From Sphaerimonospora sp050942215 (GTDB taxonomy: Bacteria > Actinomycetota > Actinomycetes > Streptosporangiales > Streptosporangiaceae): a DNA stretch of 64,000 nucleotides. Each line of letters opens with the position of its first letter. Position 1 is the stretch's first letter. The stretch lies in NCBI RefSeq assembly GCF_050942215.1, contig NZ_CP192056.1, positions 372,001 through 436,000 on the forward strand. The letters are read 5' to 3'. Under the pieces are notes generated by a model. It did no database searches. It saw only the letters and a program-made list of their open reading frames with translations, and had not been told where the DNA came from. The position numbers were made by a program, and so were the translations under genes. Of the stretch, positions 52,345 through 64,000 are shown in pieces.

Positions 52345-53889
52345 TCATGGTGTGCGCAGCACGAGGATGGCCAGGTCGTCGGCCATCGGCTCGGGCGAGA
52401 AGTCCTGTACGGCACGGCGGATCCGCTCGGCGACCGCCCGGGCCGACAGGTCGACGCACTCCGCGAGCAGCCGCGCCAGCCCGCCGTCGTCGTCGAGGAG
52501 GCGGGTGCCCGACCGCCGCTCCGTCACCCCGTCGGTCACTCCCAGCAGCACGTCGCCGGGGCCCAGGTGGGCGCTCTCCGCGCGGAACTCAGCCTCAGGG
52601 AAGACCCCGAGGAGCGACTGGGGCGAACCGACCACGTCCACGGCGCCGTTCGGGCGCAGCCGCAGCGCCTCGGGGTGGCCGGCGGAGACCAGGGTGACGG
52701 CGAGCCCGTCGTCGACTCTGGTGATCTCCCCGTGCAGCAGGGTCAGGAAGCGGGCCCGCTCACCCTCCTCGAGGATGGCGTGGTTGAGCCGGCCGACGAC
52801 GGCGGCGACGCCGTACCCCTCGCGGGCGAGCAGCCGCAGCGTGTGCCGGGCGAGGCCGGTGACGGCCGCCGCCTCGGGGCCGGTGCCGCAGACGTCGCCG
52901 ATGGCGAACCGCCAGGCCCCCTCACCCGCCGGGAACAGGTCGTAGAAGTCTCCGCCGACCTCGTTGGTCTCGCCGGCGGGTTCGTAGATGACGTGGAAGT
53001 CGAGCCCGGGCGTCGTCGGTTCGTCGGGCGGCAGCAGGCTTCGCTGCAGCGCCCGGTTGGCCGCCGCCTGCTGGGCGTACAGGCGCGCGTTGTCCATGGC
53101 CAGCGCCGCGCGGCGGCTGAGATCCTCGGCGAGCTGCATGGACTCCTCGGGGAACCGGTCGTGCCGGCCCAGGCACATCACCCCGAGGCGCCGTCCCCTG
53201 GCGGTCAGCGGGAAGGCCAGGGACTGCCAGCCGTCGATGTGGAGCACCACGGGGCCGTCCTCCGACGGCATCTGGGCGTCGGCGAGCCGCTCTCGCAGCC
53301 CGTCGAGCTGCGTCTCGTCCGCGTGCCACAGATAGGCGAGCCGCAGCGGCCCGGCCGCGTGCTCGGCGGTGTAGACGGCGCACCAGCTGGCCAGGCGGGG
53401 CACCACGACCTGCGCGATGATCGCCGGGACCATGTCGGGGTTCAGCGTGCCGGCCAGCAGCTCGCTCGCGTCGGCGAGAAAGCCCAGCCAGCCCGGCCCG
53501 CGCGAGGCCTCGGCGACCCACTCGTCCGGCGGCTGGATCTCGCCGTCCGGCAGGTCGAGCCGGGCCCACCGGGTCCGGAGCGAGGGGGTGAACGTGACGC
53601 CCCAGGAGGCGACGTCGACGGGCGGGCCGAACTCCGCCTCCTCTTCCTCGGGCTTCTCCCGCACCTCTATCCGCACGCTGTCGCCCTGATGGGTCCAGAC
53701 GACCTCGAACGGCGCCTGCGGGGCCTCCGCCACCAGCTCGGCCGCCAGCCGCTCGGCATCGGCGTGCACGGAGACGGCAGCCCACGCGGTCATCACCTCC
53801 CGGGTGAACCGCTTCGCATCGGGTATGGCCGTATCCCCTGGCGCGAAGGAGGCGGCCAGGACGGCACGAGGAGAGCTTGTCACTGACAT
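52345..53889 (-). CDS. SpoIIE-type protein phosphatase with GAF domain
   Basis: 514 residues from ATG 53889. Residues 25-130 look like a truncated RsbW-type ATPase (VMTAWAAVSVHADAERLAAELV). A GAF domain occupies about 150-310 (LLAGTLNPDMVPAIIAQVVV, AFPLTARGRRLGVMCLGRHD). The C-terminal PP2C/SpoIIE domain has GGDFYDLFPAGEGAWRFAIGDVCGTGPEAAAVTG, VTLVSAGHPEALRLRP, LLGVTDGVTERRSG and ADDLAILVL, with the metal Asp residues in place. It dephosphorylates an anti-sigma antagonist or a similar protein. Divergent from the poly-HAMP kinase, suggesting a shared signalling circuit. Confidence 0.9.
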   Translation of the reverse strand: MSVTSSPRAVLAASFAPGDTAIPDAKRFTREVMTAWAAVSVHADAERLAAELVAEAPQAPFEVVWTHQGDSVRIEVREKPEEEEAEFGPPVDVASWGVTFTPSLRTRWARLDLPDGEIQPPDEWVAEASRGPGWLGFLADASELLAGTLNPDMVPAIIAQVVVPRLASWCAVYTAEHAAGPLRLAYLWHADETQLDGLRERLADAQMPSEDGPVVLHIDGWQSLAFPLTARGRRLGVMCLGRHDRFPEESMQLAEDLSRRAALAMDNARLYAQQAAANRALQRSLLPPDEPTTPGLDFHVIYEPAGETNEVGGDFYDLFPAGEGAWRFAIGDVCGTGPEAAAVTGLARHTLRLLAREGYGVAAVVGRLNHAILEEGERARFLTLLHGEITRVDDGLAVTLVSAGHPEALRLRPNGAVDVVGSPQSLLGVFPEAEFRAESAHLGPGDVLLGVTDGVTERRSGTRLLDDDGGLARLLAECVDLSARAVAERIRRAVQDFSPEPMADDLAILVLRTP

Positions 53890-54048
53890 CGTGCATACCA
53901 CATTCACGCTCTTGGGAGTAAACAAGAGGACGTCGCATTCGACGGAACGTGACAGACTGACATGGAGTTCGCGGCTGGATGGCTGGACGTCTTGGTCGCC
54001 GTACATCGTGGTCTTGGTCGCGGAACCCCCGCGGGGGAAGGAGGCTAG

Positions 54049-58257
<4,209 letters not shown>

Positions 58258-58260
58258 TCG

Positions 58261-58905
58261 ATGGCTGAACGCGTAAGGGTCCTCCTCGTCGACGACCGCG
58301 AAGAGAATCTGATCGCGCTTGAGGCGATCCTCAGCTCACTGGACGTGGTCCCCGTACGGGCCCGGTCTGGCGAAGAGGCACTCAAGGCCCTGCTATCGTC
58401 CGATTTCGCACTCATCCTCCTCGACGTGCGGATGCCCGGGATGGACGGTTTCGAGACCGCCGCGCACATCAAGCGGCGGGAGCGGACCCGCAACATCCCG
58501 ATCATCTTCCTGACCGTGGTGGACAGCGCTCCCGACTACGCCTTCCGGGGGTACGCCGCCGGCGCCGTCGACTACCTCACCAAGCCGTTCGATCCGTGGG
58601 TGCTGCGCGCCAAGGTCGCCGTGTTCGTGCAGCTCTACACGATGAACCAGCGGCTCGCCGAGCAGTCGGCGCTGCTACGCGAGCGGCTCGCGGGCGAGGT
58701 GTCGGACGGCGTCCCGTCGAAAGGAGGCGCCGGGCAGGTGTCCCTGCTGGCCGAGCTGTCCAACCGGATCGCCGCCATCGAAGACGAGTTCAAGCGGGTC
58801 CGCGAGCTCGCGGACAAGTCGGCGGACAGCATGCTGAACGGAGCGGTCAACGAGCTCGGCGTACGGATCTCTCACCTACGGTCGGGCCTCGACGCCCTCC
58901 AGTAG
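58261..58905 (+). CDS. response regulator with coiled-coil output
   Basis: 214 residues. Receiver domain with VRVLLVDDREENLIALEAIL, phospho-acceptor D55 (LILLDVRMPGMDG), conserved Thr/Ser (IIFLTVVDS) and Lys (DYLTKPFDP). The rest (residues 130-214) is a charged helical segment without a DNA-binding domain. It probably passes the signal from the poly-HAMP kinase to a protein partner, perhaps the SpoIIE phosphatase circuit. Translationally coupled to the kinase by 3-bp spacing. Confidence 0.9.
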   Translation: MAERVRVLLVDDREENLIALEAILSSLDVVPVRARSGEEALKALLSSDFALILLDVRMPGMDGFETAAHIKRRERTRNIPIIFLTVVDSAPDYAFRGYAAGAVDYLTKPFDPWVLRAKVAVFVQLYTMNQRLAEQSALLRERLAGEVSDGVPSKGGAGQVSLLAELSNRIAAIEDEFKRVRELADKSADSMLNGAVNELGVRISHLRSGLDALQ

Positions 58906-58982
58906 TGCCGTCACCCAGCGGCAGGCGAAGCTCAGGGCCGGTGTGCCGGCGCCTCGTCGGCCTGCCCGCACCGCGTCCTCGG

Positions 58983-59045
58983 CCTCGCTCCGCTCGTTCC
59001 GACTTCTCCTCGCTCCGCTCGTTCCGCCTCTCCTCGTTCCGCTTG
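58983..59045. repeat. short tandem CCTCGCTCCGCTCGTTCC repeat
   Basis: Two clear copies at 58983 and 59008 and a third partial copy at 59032. Common simple-repeat style of GC-rich actinomycetes; no coding signal. Confidence 0.6.
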
Positions 59046-59052
59046 GTGCGCC

Positions 59053-59180
59053 TGGAGGGCGTACGGCATGGGCGATGACGTCAACGACACCCGCGATGCT
59101 CTGCTCGCCGCGGCCGACCACGCACGCTCATCGTTCGGCTCAAGATCCAGGCCGAGCTCGCACACGTCCTCGTTGAGCGG
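59053..59180 (+). pseudogene. fragment of a lytic transglycosylase gene
   Basis: RAYGMGDDVNDTRDALLAAADH on the plus strand, matching the intact transglycosylase (GDVHDTRDALLAAAN region) at 63660-63720. It continues with ARSSFGSRSRPSS as in the 45-kb fragment. No start codon context; a remnant within the 58906-59238 gap. Confidence 0.8.
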
Positions 59181-59238
59181 TGGCCGCCCCTGCGTTCCAC
59201 CGGCCACCGCGGACGCGATGCCGTACGCACCTCACGGG

Positions 59239-60462
59239 TTACGGGGCGGCGAGTAGGCTCAGCGGCTGGCCGGGATCGGCCAGTGCCCGCGGATCGACCG
59301 ATCTTCCTGTCCTGATCAACTCTTTGATCGGCCCGTTGACGTCCCAGATGTTGACGTTCATGCCGGCCAGCACGCGATCGCCCTTGAGCCAGAAGGCGAT
59401 GAACTCGCGTGCGGCGACGTCGCCCCGGAAGACGACCTGATCGTAGCCGTTGGGCTTGACGAAGCCGACGTACTCCATGCCGAGGTCATACTGATCCGTA
59501 TAGAAGTAGGGCAGTTCCTCGTAGGCGGCGTGCCTGCCCAGCATGGTGGTGGCGGCGACAGTGGGCTGTTTACGTGCGTTGGCCCAGTGCTCGACCCGTA
59601 TGCGCTCGTTCAGCAGGGGGTGGAAGGCGTTGGCGACATCCCCGACGGCGACGATGTCGGGATCGCTGGTGCGCAGGCTAGCGTCCACCACGATCCCGTT
59701 GTCCACGTGCAGCCCGGCCTGCTGCGCGAGCCGTACGTCGGGGACGGCGCCGATGCCGACGAGGACGGCGTCGGCGGCGATTTCGTCGCCGTCGCCCAGC
59801 CGTACCCCGGCGGAGGTGATCTCGCGGACGGTGACGCCGAACCGGAGGTCGACCCCGTGGTCGTGGTGCAGGGTGGAGAAGATCGCGGCGACCTCGGGTC
59901 CCAGCACGCGCAGTAGCGGCAGCCGTGCCGCCTCCAGGACCGTGACGGCGACCCCGGCCTGCCGGGCGGCGGCTGTCACCTCCAGCCCGATCCAACCGGC
60001 CCCGATCACGGCCAGTCGGGACGCGCCGCTCAGCACGTCTTTGAGCGATTCCGAGTCCTCGATCCGGCGCAGGTAGCGCACGACGGGGGCGTCGGCACCG
60101 GGAATCCGCAGTGTCCGGGGGGCGGCTCCGGTCGCCAGCAGCAACTTGTCGTAGTCAAGCGCACTGCCGTCGGCCAACTCGACGCGGTGACTCCTGCGGT
60201 CGAGGCCGGTTGCGGCGACGCCGAGTAGCAGCTCGACGTCGTGGTCGGCGTACCAGCCTTCCGGGTGGACGAATAGGCTGTCCCGGTCGGCTTTGCCGGT
60301 CAGGTAATCCTTGGAGAGCGCGGGCCGCTCGTAGGGGCGGTGCGGTTCGCCGCCGATCAGTGTGATCCGCCCGTCGAACCCCTGCTCGCGCAGGGCTTCC
60401 GCGGCCTTGGCACCGGCCAGGCCGCCCCCTATGATCACGAATTTCCGCTGTGCAACGGCCAT
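59239..60462 (-). CDS. FAD-dependent ferredoxin/NAD(P)H reductase
   Basis: 407 residues from ATG 60462 (AGGAGATC site). FAD motif FVIIGGGLAGAKAAEAL, NAD(P)H motif LAVIGAGWIGLEVTAA, ATGAAPRTL, DIVAVGDVANAFHP and a C-terminal reductase domain. Such enzymes pass electrons from NAD(P)H to ferredoxins of P450 or dioxygenase systems, so it is a candidate partner for the ferredoxin at 32464. It lies between the transglycosylase scrap and folE, the segment that is missing from the inverted copy at 44.9-45.1 kb. Confidence 0.9.
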   Translation of the reverse strand: MAVAQRKFVIIGGGLAGAKAAEALREQGFDGRITLIGGEPHRPYERPALSKDYLTGKADRDSLFVHPEGWYADHDVELLLGVAATGLDRRSHRVELADGSALDYDKLLLATGAAPRTLRIPGADAPVVRYLRRIEDSESLKDVLSGASRLAVIGAGWIGLEVTAAARQAGVAVTVLEAARLPLLRVLGPEVAAIFSTLHHDHGVDLRFGVTVREITSAGVRLGDGDEIAADAVLVGIGAVPDVRLAQQAGLHVDNGIVVDASLRTSDPDIVAVGDVANAFHPLLNERIRVEHWANARKQPTVAATTMLGRHAAYEELPYFYTDQYDLGMEYVGFVKPNGYDQVVFRGDVAAREFIAFWLKGDRVLAGMNVNIWDVNGPIKELIRTGRSVDPRALADPGQPLSLLAAP

Positions 60463-60497
60463 GATCTCCTGTCTTCCAGTAGGCGTGATCGAGTGGT

Positions 60498-61097
60498 CTA
60501 GGCGTGGGCGCCGGTGAGAGCGAAGAACTCCTGACGAGATCGGGCATCGGTGCGCAGGGTGCCCAGCAGCGTCGAGGTGACCGTGTTCGAGCCGATCGCC
60601 TGAACCCCGCGCAGGGTCATGCAGGTGTGCTCGGCCTCGATCACGACACCGACCCCCTTGGGGTGTAAGCGATCGGCGAGCCAGTCGGCCACCTGTTTGG
60701 TCAGCCGCTCCTGCACCTGCGGCCGGCGGGCGAAATGCTCGACGATGCGCGCGAGTTTGGACAGCCCGATGATGCGGTCGCCGGGCAGGTAGCCGACGTG
60801 TGCCACCCCGGCGAAGGGCAGCAGGTGATGCTCGCAGACCGAGCGGACCGGGATCTCACGGGCCAGCACGAGCTCGTCATAGCCCTCGTCGTTGGGGAAG
60901 GTGGTCAGGTCGAACGGGCTTGCGGTGAACAACTCGGCGTACGCCTGAGCCATCCGCGCCGGAGTCCTCCGCAGGCTCTCGGAGTCGGTGGAGATCCCGA
61001 GGGCATGTAGGAACTCGCGTGCGGCCCGCTCGGCGGCGATCAGGTCCACGTCGCGGTCGGAATCGTCGATGACGCGCAGGGCGGTGCTGGAGTGCAT
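60498..61097 (-). CDS. folE: GTP cyclohydrolase I
   Basis: 199 residues from ATG 61097. It opens GTP to 7,8-dihydroneopterin triphosphate, the first step of folate and pterin synthesis. Zinc/catalytic residues are visible: SVCEHHLLPFAGVAHVGYLPGDRIIGLSK and HTCMTLRG, with QERLTKQVADWL. It follows a 14-codon leader ORF. A decayed copy of its last third is at 44908-45009. Confidence 0.95.
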   Translation of the reverse strand: MHSSTALRVIDDSDRDVDLIAAERAAREFLHALGISTDSESLRRTPARMAQAYAELFTASPFDLTTFPNDEGYDELVLAREIPVRSVCEHHLLPFAGVAHVGYLPGDRIIGLSKLARIVEHFARRPQVQERLTKQVADWLADRLHPKGVGVVIEAEHTCMTLRGVQAIGSNTVTSTLLGTLRTDARSRQEFFALTGAHA

Positions 61098-61099
61098 GG

Positions 61100-61144
61100 T
61101 CAGCCGGCCTCTACGCCGTGCGTGACCGGTACCGCGATACCCAT
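61100..61144 (-). CDS. 14-residue leader ORF of folE
   Basis: ATG 61144 with an excellent AAGGAGAG site; 14 codons (MGIAVPVTHGVEAG) then TGA two bases before the folE ATG, which has no good site of its own. Translation of folE probably depends on this ORF. It is in a different frame from folE. Confidence 0.6.
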   Translation of the reverse strand: MGIAVPVTHGVEAG

Positions 61145-61378
61145 GATCAGCTCTCCTTCAGGGGTGGGGGAGAAGGCCGGTACCGGGTGTTTCGCCGGGC
61201 ATTGTTCGCCGATCACCGCCGACCTCCACATCCGTTCAATAACACCAACAAATTTTGGTCTTATTCCCTCTGTGGGTCAAGACCTCGCCCGTGCCGGATG
61301 CGAGCACGGTGAAGGAGACGGCGGCGACGAACCCTCGCACGCCGGGGTGTAGCGCCGGGTGGTGTGTAGAGCGTGCGA

Positions 61379-62080
61379 TCAACGGCCGAGGACGGCGCCG
61401 ACGACGGCCGGGGTGTCGCCGAGGTCGGTGAGGACGATCTCGGCCCCCGCCTCGCGGAGGGCGGCCGCGTCGTAGGTCCCGGTGGCGACGGCGATCACCC
61501 GGGCGCCGCCCAGATGCCCGGCCAGGACGTCGTTGGGGGTGTCGCCGATGAGCACGGTGTTGCCGGCGGTGAAGGCCTGGCCATACTTGCGGGCGGCCCG
61601 CTCCTGGGCCGGGCGGACCAGTTCTGGGCGTTCCTCGTGGTCCATGCCGTACGCGCCGACCTCGAAGTCCACGAAGTGATCGAGTCCGAAGGCCTTGAGC
61701 TTGCCGATCGCGATCGACTCCATGTTGCCGGTGAGCACGGATTGGACGACGTCCGTACGGTCTGCGAGGGCGGCCAGCACCTCGCGCGCGCCGTCCAGCG
61801 CCCTGCCGTGCTCCTTGAGCGCCGTCTCGTACGTCAGGAACGCCTCGGCCAGCGCGAGGCCGAGCGTGGTGAGCAGTTGGTCGGAGACCTCGATGTGGTG
61901 CAGGCGGAGGGTGTCGGTCGCGATCGCCCGCTCCGTACGGCCCGCCATGTTCGCGACCTGCCGCAGTGTCTGGCCGGTCACGGCCCGGAAGGCGTCGGCG
62001 TAGATGTCCCGGCTCAGGCCGCCCGTGGTGATCAAAGTGTGGTCGATGTCCCAGAGGACCAGTGTCTTGCCAGCGCTCAC
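61379..62080 (-). CDS. HAD-superfamily hydrolase
   Basis: 233 residues from GTG 62080. Motif I LWDIDHTL (nucleophile Asp and general acid Asp), motif II VQSVLTGN, motif III Lys in the middle, motif IV LIGDTPNDVLAG. Cap inserted after motif I (C1 type) as in phosphoglycolate phosphatases. It dephosphorylates small phosphate esters; substrate unknown. The A/T-rich 61145-61378 region upstream of folE lies on its 3' side; no other gene there. Confidence 0.88.
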   Translation of the reverse strand: MSAGKTLVLWDIDHTLITTGGLSRDIYADAFRAVTGQTLRQVANMAGRTERAIATDTLRLHHIEVSDQLLTTLGLALAEAFLTYETALKEHGRALDGAREVLAALADRTDVVQSVLTGNMESIAIGKLKAFGLDHFVDFEVGAYGMDHEERPELVRPAQERAARKYGQAFTAGNTVLIGDTPNDVLAGHLGGARVIAVATGTYDAAALREAGAEIVLTDLGDTPAVVGAVLGR

Positions 62081-62166
62081 CGTTCGAGCCTAACGATTGT
62101 GGCATGCCCTGGCCGGGCGGCCATCGGCCGGCACGATCCCTGGTAGGCCGCCGGGGGAGTGCTCGC

Positions 62167-62781
62167 TCATCCCGGCCTGCTGACGCCCCTGGCCAGGGGT
62201 GCGCGCCAGCCGTACCGCATGGCGAGAATGCGGAAGGCGAAGGCGAGCACGGCCGCCGACAGGGTGGCGGCGAACCCCCGCACGTCCAGCGCGTACAGCA
62301 CGGCCATCGCCGTCGAGCCGAGCATCGCCGGCACGGCGTAGAGCTGCCGGTCATAGAGCAGGGTCGGCCGCTCGCCGGACAGGACGTCTCGGATGACGCC
62401 GCCGCCGACCGCCGTACAGACCCCGAGGAACACGGCGTGCAGCGGGGCGAGGCCGTAGTGCAGCGCCTTGCCGGTGCCGATAGCGCAGAACAGGCCGAGA
62501 CCCGCCGCGTCGAAGACGAGCACGCCGGGCATGGCCCGCTCGACCTGCGGATGCCAGAAGAAGGCGATGACGGTGGCCGCGATCGGCACGAGGAGATATC
62601 CCGCATCCCGGAACGCGGCGGGCTGCACACCGATGAACAGGTCGCGCATGATGCCGCCGCCGACGGCGGTGAAGAACGCGAGCACCGCCATGCCGATCAC
62701 GTCGAGCCGTTTGCGTACGCCCTGCAGCGCGCCGGACAGGGCGAAGACGAAGATTCCGGCGAGGTCGAGCAGGGGGAACAT
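62167..62781 (-). CDS. TRIC-family/UPF0126 membrane protein
   Basis: 204 residues from ATG 62781 (a TTG at 62799 is the alternative). Two repeats of three membrane helices with the signature TAVGGGIMRDLF and TAVGGGVIRDVLSGERPTLL (the GGGxxRD loops), the layout of prokaryotic TRIC potassium channels. Trimeric cation channel in the plasma membrane. Confidence 0.88.
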   Translation of the reverse strand: MFPLLDLAGIFVFALSGALQGVRKRLDVIGMAVLAFFTAVGGGIMRDLFIGVQPAAFRDAGYLLVPIAATVIAFFWHPQVERAMPGVLVFDAAGLGLFCAIGTGKALHYGLAPLHAVFLGVCTAVGGGVIRDVLSGERPTLLYDRQLYAVPAMLGSTAMAVLYALDVRGFAATLSAAVLAFAFRILAMRYGWRAPLARGVSRPG

Positions 62782-62896
62782 GGCTGCCCAGTCTCCCAAA
62801 AACCCTCATAAGCCGCGAGAGTGGTCGGTGGTCGATAAGAACGGGTGAGGATCCCCCGATGGGCATACGTTGGGGAGGGTGAAGGATCACTGTGCG

Positions 62897-63916
62897 GTGA
62901 ACGGGCGGCCCGGACGGAGGCTTCGGCCCGATGGGCGGGAGGGACGCCGGCCCCCGTGGAGCCGTAGGCTGCTCGCCGGTGTGCTCGCCGGCCTGTTCGT
63001 GCCGATCTCCGGCTGTGCCGTGGGACAGGGGGATGCCGCGTCGGTCACTGGGAGCGCGACGCGGCAGACGGCGTCCGTACGGCCGACGTCCGAACCTCCG
63101 TCGCAGTCGCAGTCGCAGTCGCAGTCGCAGTCGCAGTCGCCCTCGGCCGTCGATCTGCCCGCGCCGGACGCGGCGATCCCCAAGGACCCGGCGCGGCTGG
63201 CCGACGCCCTGAGCCGTACGGTCGCGTTGTTGCGCGACGGCATCGACGACTGGGTCCGTACGGGCGGCCCCGCCAAGGGGAAGGCCCCCGAGTCGGTGAT
63301 CCTGCCCGCCCTGTACGAGCAGCGCGTCTACCGGTATCTGGCCGGCAACCCGAAGATCGCGTCCCGGACGTACGGCGAACTGTCCAAGGACCTGGCCGGG
63401 CGGGCCCGGGACAACGTGACGGCCGTACGGAACCTGCTCTCCCTGGCCCACCCCGTCAGCGGGACGGCGAAGTTCCGCGTCGAGCCCCCGGAACCGGCCG
63501 ATGCGCTGCTCAAGCATTTCCGGCGGGCCGAGCGCCGGTTCGGCGTGGAGTGGGAGGTCCTGGCGGCGGTGATGCTCGTCGAGACCAAGTTCGGCCGGGT
63601 GCGGTCGCCGAGTTACACGGGTGCCGAGGGGCCGATGCAGTTCATGCCGGGCACCTGGAAGGCGTACGGAATGGGCGGCGACGTCCACGACACCCGGGAC
63701 GCGCTGCTCGCCGCGGCCAACTACCTGCACGCCTCGGGGGCGCCGGGTGACTACCGGCGCGCGTTGTACGCCTACAACCACTCCAATGCGTATGTTGACG
63801 CGGTCCTGCTGCACGCCCGTCAGATGAAGCGGGACGTACGGAACTACTACGCCTACTACAACTGGCAGGTCTACGTGATCACCACCCGCGGCGAGCGCCG
63901 CCTGACCGGCCCCTGA
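62897..63916 (+). CDS. lytic transglycosylase lipoprotein
   Basis: 339 residues from GTG 62897; GTG 62879 is possible but sits on top of the ribosome-binding site. N-terminal Arg-rich region, then a lipoprotein signal with lipobox PISGC, a linker with six Gln-Ser units (SQSQSQSQSQ, encoded by a hexanucleotide repeat at 63104-63140), a helical domain and a C-terminal SLT domain: LAAVMLVETKFGRVRSPS (catalytic Glu), EGPMQFMPGTWKAYG, DTRDALLAAANYLHASG and RALYAYNHSNAYVDAV. It cleaves peptidoglycan glycan strands outside the cell. Two decayed pieces of such a gene are at 45022 and 59053. Confidence 0.9.
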   Translation: MNGRPGRRLRPDGREGRRPPWSRRLLAGVLAGLFVPISGCAVGQGDAASVTGSATRQTASVRPTSEPPSQSQSQSQSQSQSPSAVDLPAPDAAIPKDPARLADALSRTVALLRDGIDDWVRTGGPAKGKAPESVILPALYEQRVYRYLAGNPKIASRTYGELSKDLAGRARDNVTAVRNLLSLAHPVSGTAKFRVEPPEPADALLKHFRRAERRFGVEWEVLAAVMLVETKFGRVRSPSYTGAEGPMQFMPGTWKAYGMGGDVHDTRDALLAAANYLHASGAPGDYRRALYAYNHSNAYVDAVLLHARQMKRDVRNYYAYYNWQVYVITTRGERRLTGP

Positions 63917-64000
63917 CGCTCTGAATGCCGACGGCGGTAGCGGTCATCCTCGCCGCACCGGCCTGAGCGAATCAAAGACCTGGCCGTCTCGCCGCAGGGC
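63917..64000. other. window-end stretch without a recognisable gene
   Basis: 84 bp after the transglycosylase stop. Nothing supported; too short to judge whether a gene begins at the edge. Confidence 0.4.

Overview
The window is high-GC actinomycete chromosome with strong G/C bias at third codon positions, many GTG starts and polar purine-strand codon use. The gene content (purA–DUF3151–fbaA block, an LAL-type LuxR regulator, a SpoIIE phosphatase beside a poly-HAMP kinase, P450 plus 3Fe-4S ferredoxin) and a style rich in 'cgtacg' suggest a Streptosporangiales-type organism. That placement is inference from style, not a search. I saw no rRNA, tRNA, CRISPR array, integrase or transposase gene.

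Layout. 0-10.5 kb is a surface-glycan locus: a partial glycosyltransferase, a UDP-GlcNAc 2-epimerase (wecB type), two GT4 glycosyltransferases, a UDP-sugar 6-dehydrogenase (wecC type), a large secreted protein, an NrtR-like regulator and an acyltransferase. Together wecB and wecC would make UDP-ManNAcA. 10.5-17.5 kb holds a polysaccharide deacetylase, small secreted proteins, a HisC-type aminotransferase, a Fic protein bracketed by 64-bp direct repeats and followed by a decayed partial copy of the aminotransferase, and a one-off regulator. 17.6-22 kb is housekeeping (murA, purD, a CorA-type transporter). 22.3-30.9 kb is a catabolic island with lower third-position GC: an operon of ABC ATPase, permease, lipoprotein binding protein, GntR regulator and acid-sugar kinase, divergent from amidase and SDR genes. 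Its control region carries two copies of a perfect 12-bp palindrome.

31-39 kb holds P450/ferredoxin, a glycerophosphodiesterase, purA, a DUF3151 gene, fbaA, a DedA protein and pyrE. 39-43.5 kb has a predicted membrane-spanning ECF sigma/zinc-anti-sigma fusion with a large extracellular part, and an NYN-domain protein. 43.5-47.5 kb is a scrap zone: a 328-bp near-identical copy of the 3' end of an LAL regulator, fragments of folE and of a lytic transglycosylase, and the intact regulator. 48-59 kb has an MMPL transporter, an MBL hydrolase, an RlmA-like methyltransferase, and a signalling cluster (SpoIIE phosphatase divergent from a seven-module poly-HAMP hybrid kinase and its response regulator). 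59-64 kb has a ferredoxin/NAD reductase, folE with a 14-codon leader ORF, a HAD phosphatase, a TRIC/UPF0126 membrane protein and a lytic transglycosylase lipoprotein.

The most unusual structure is a pair of 242-bp intergenic elements (854-1095 and 32663-32904, inverted relative to each other). Each is six copies of CGTGATCTTGCA arranged as a dyad, three pointing in and three out, with 51/53/53/53-bp spacing conserved to the base although the sequence between sites has diverged. In both, the innermost site supplies the stop codon of the adjacent gene.
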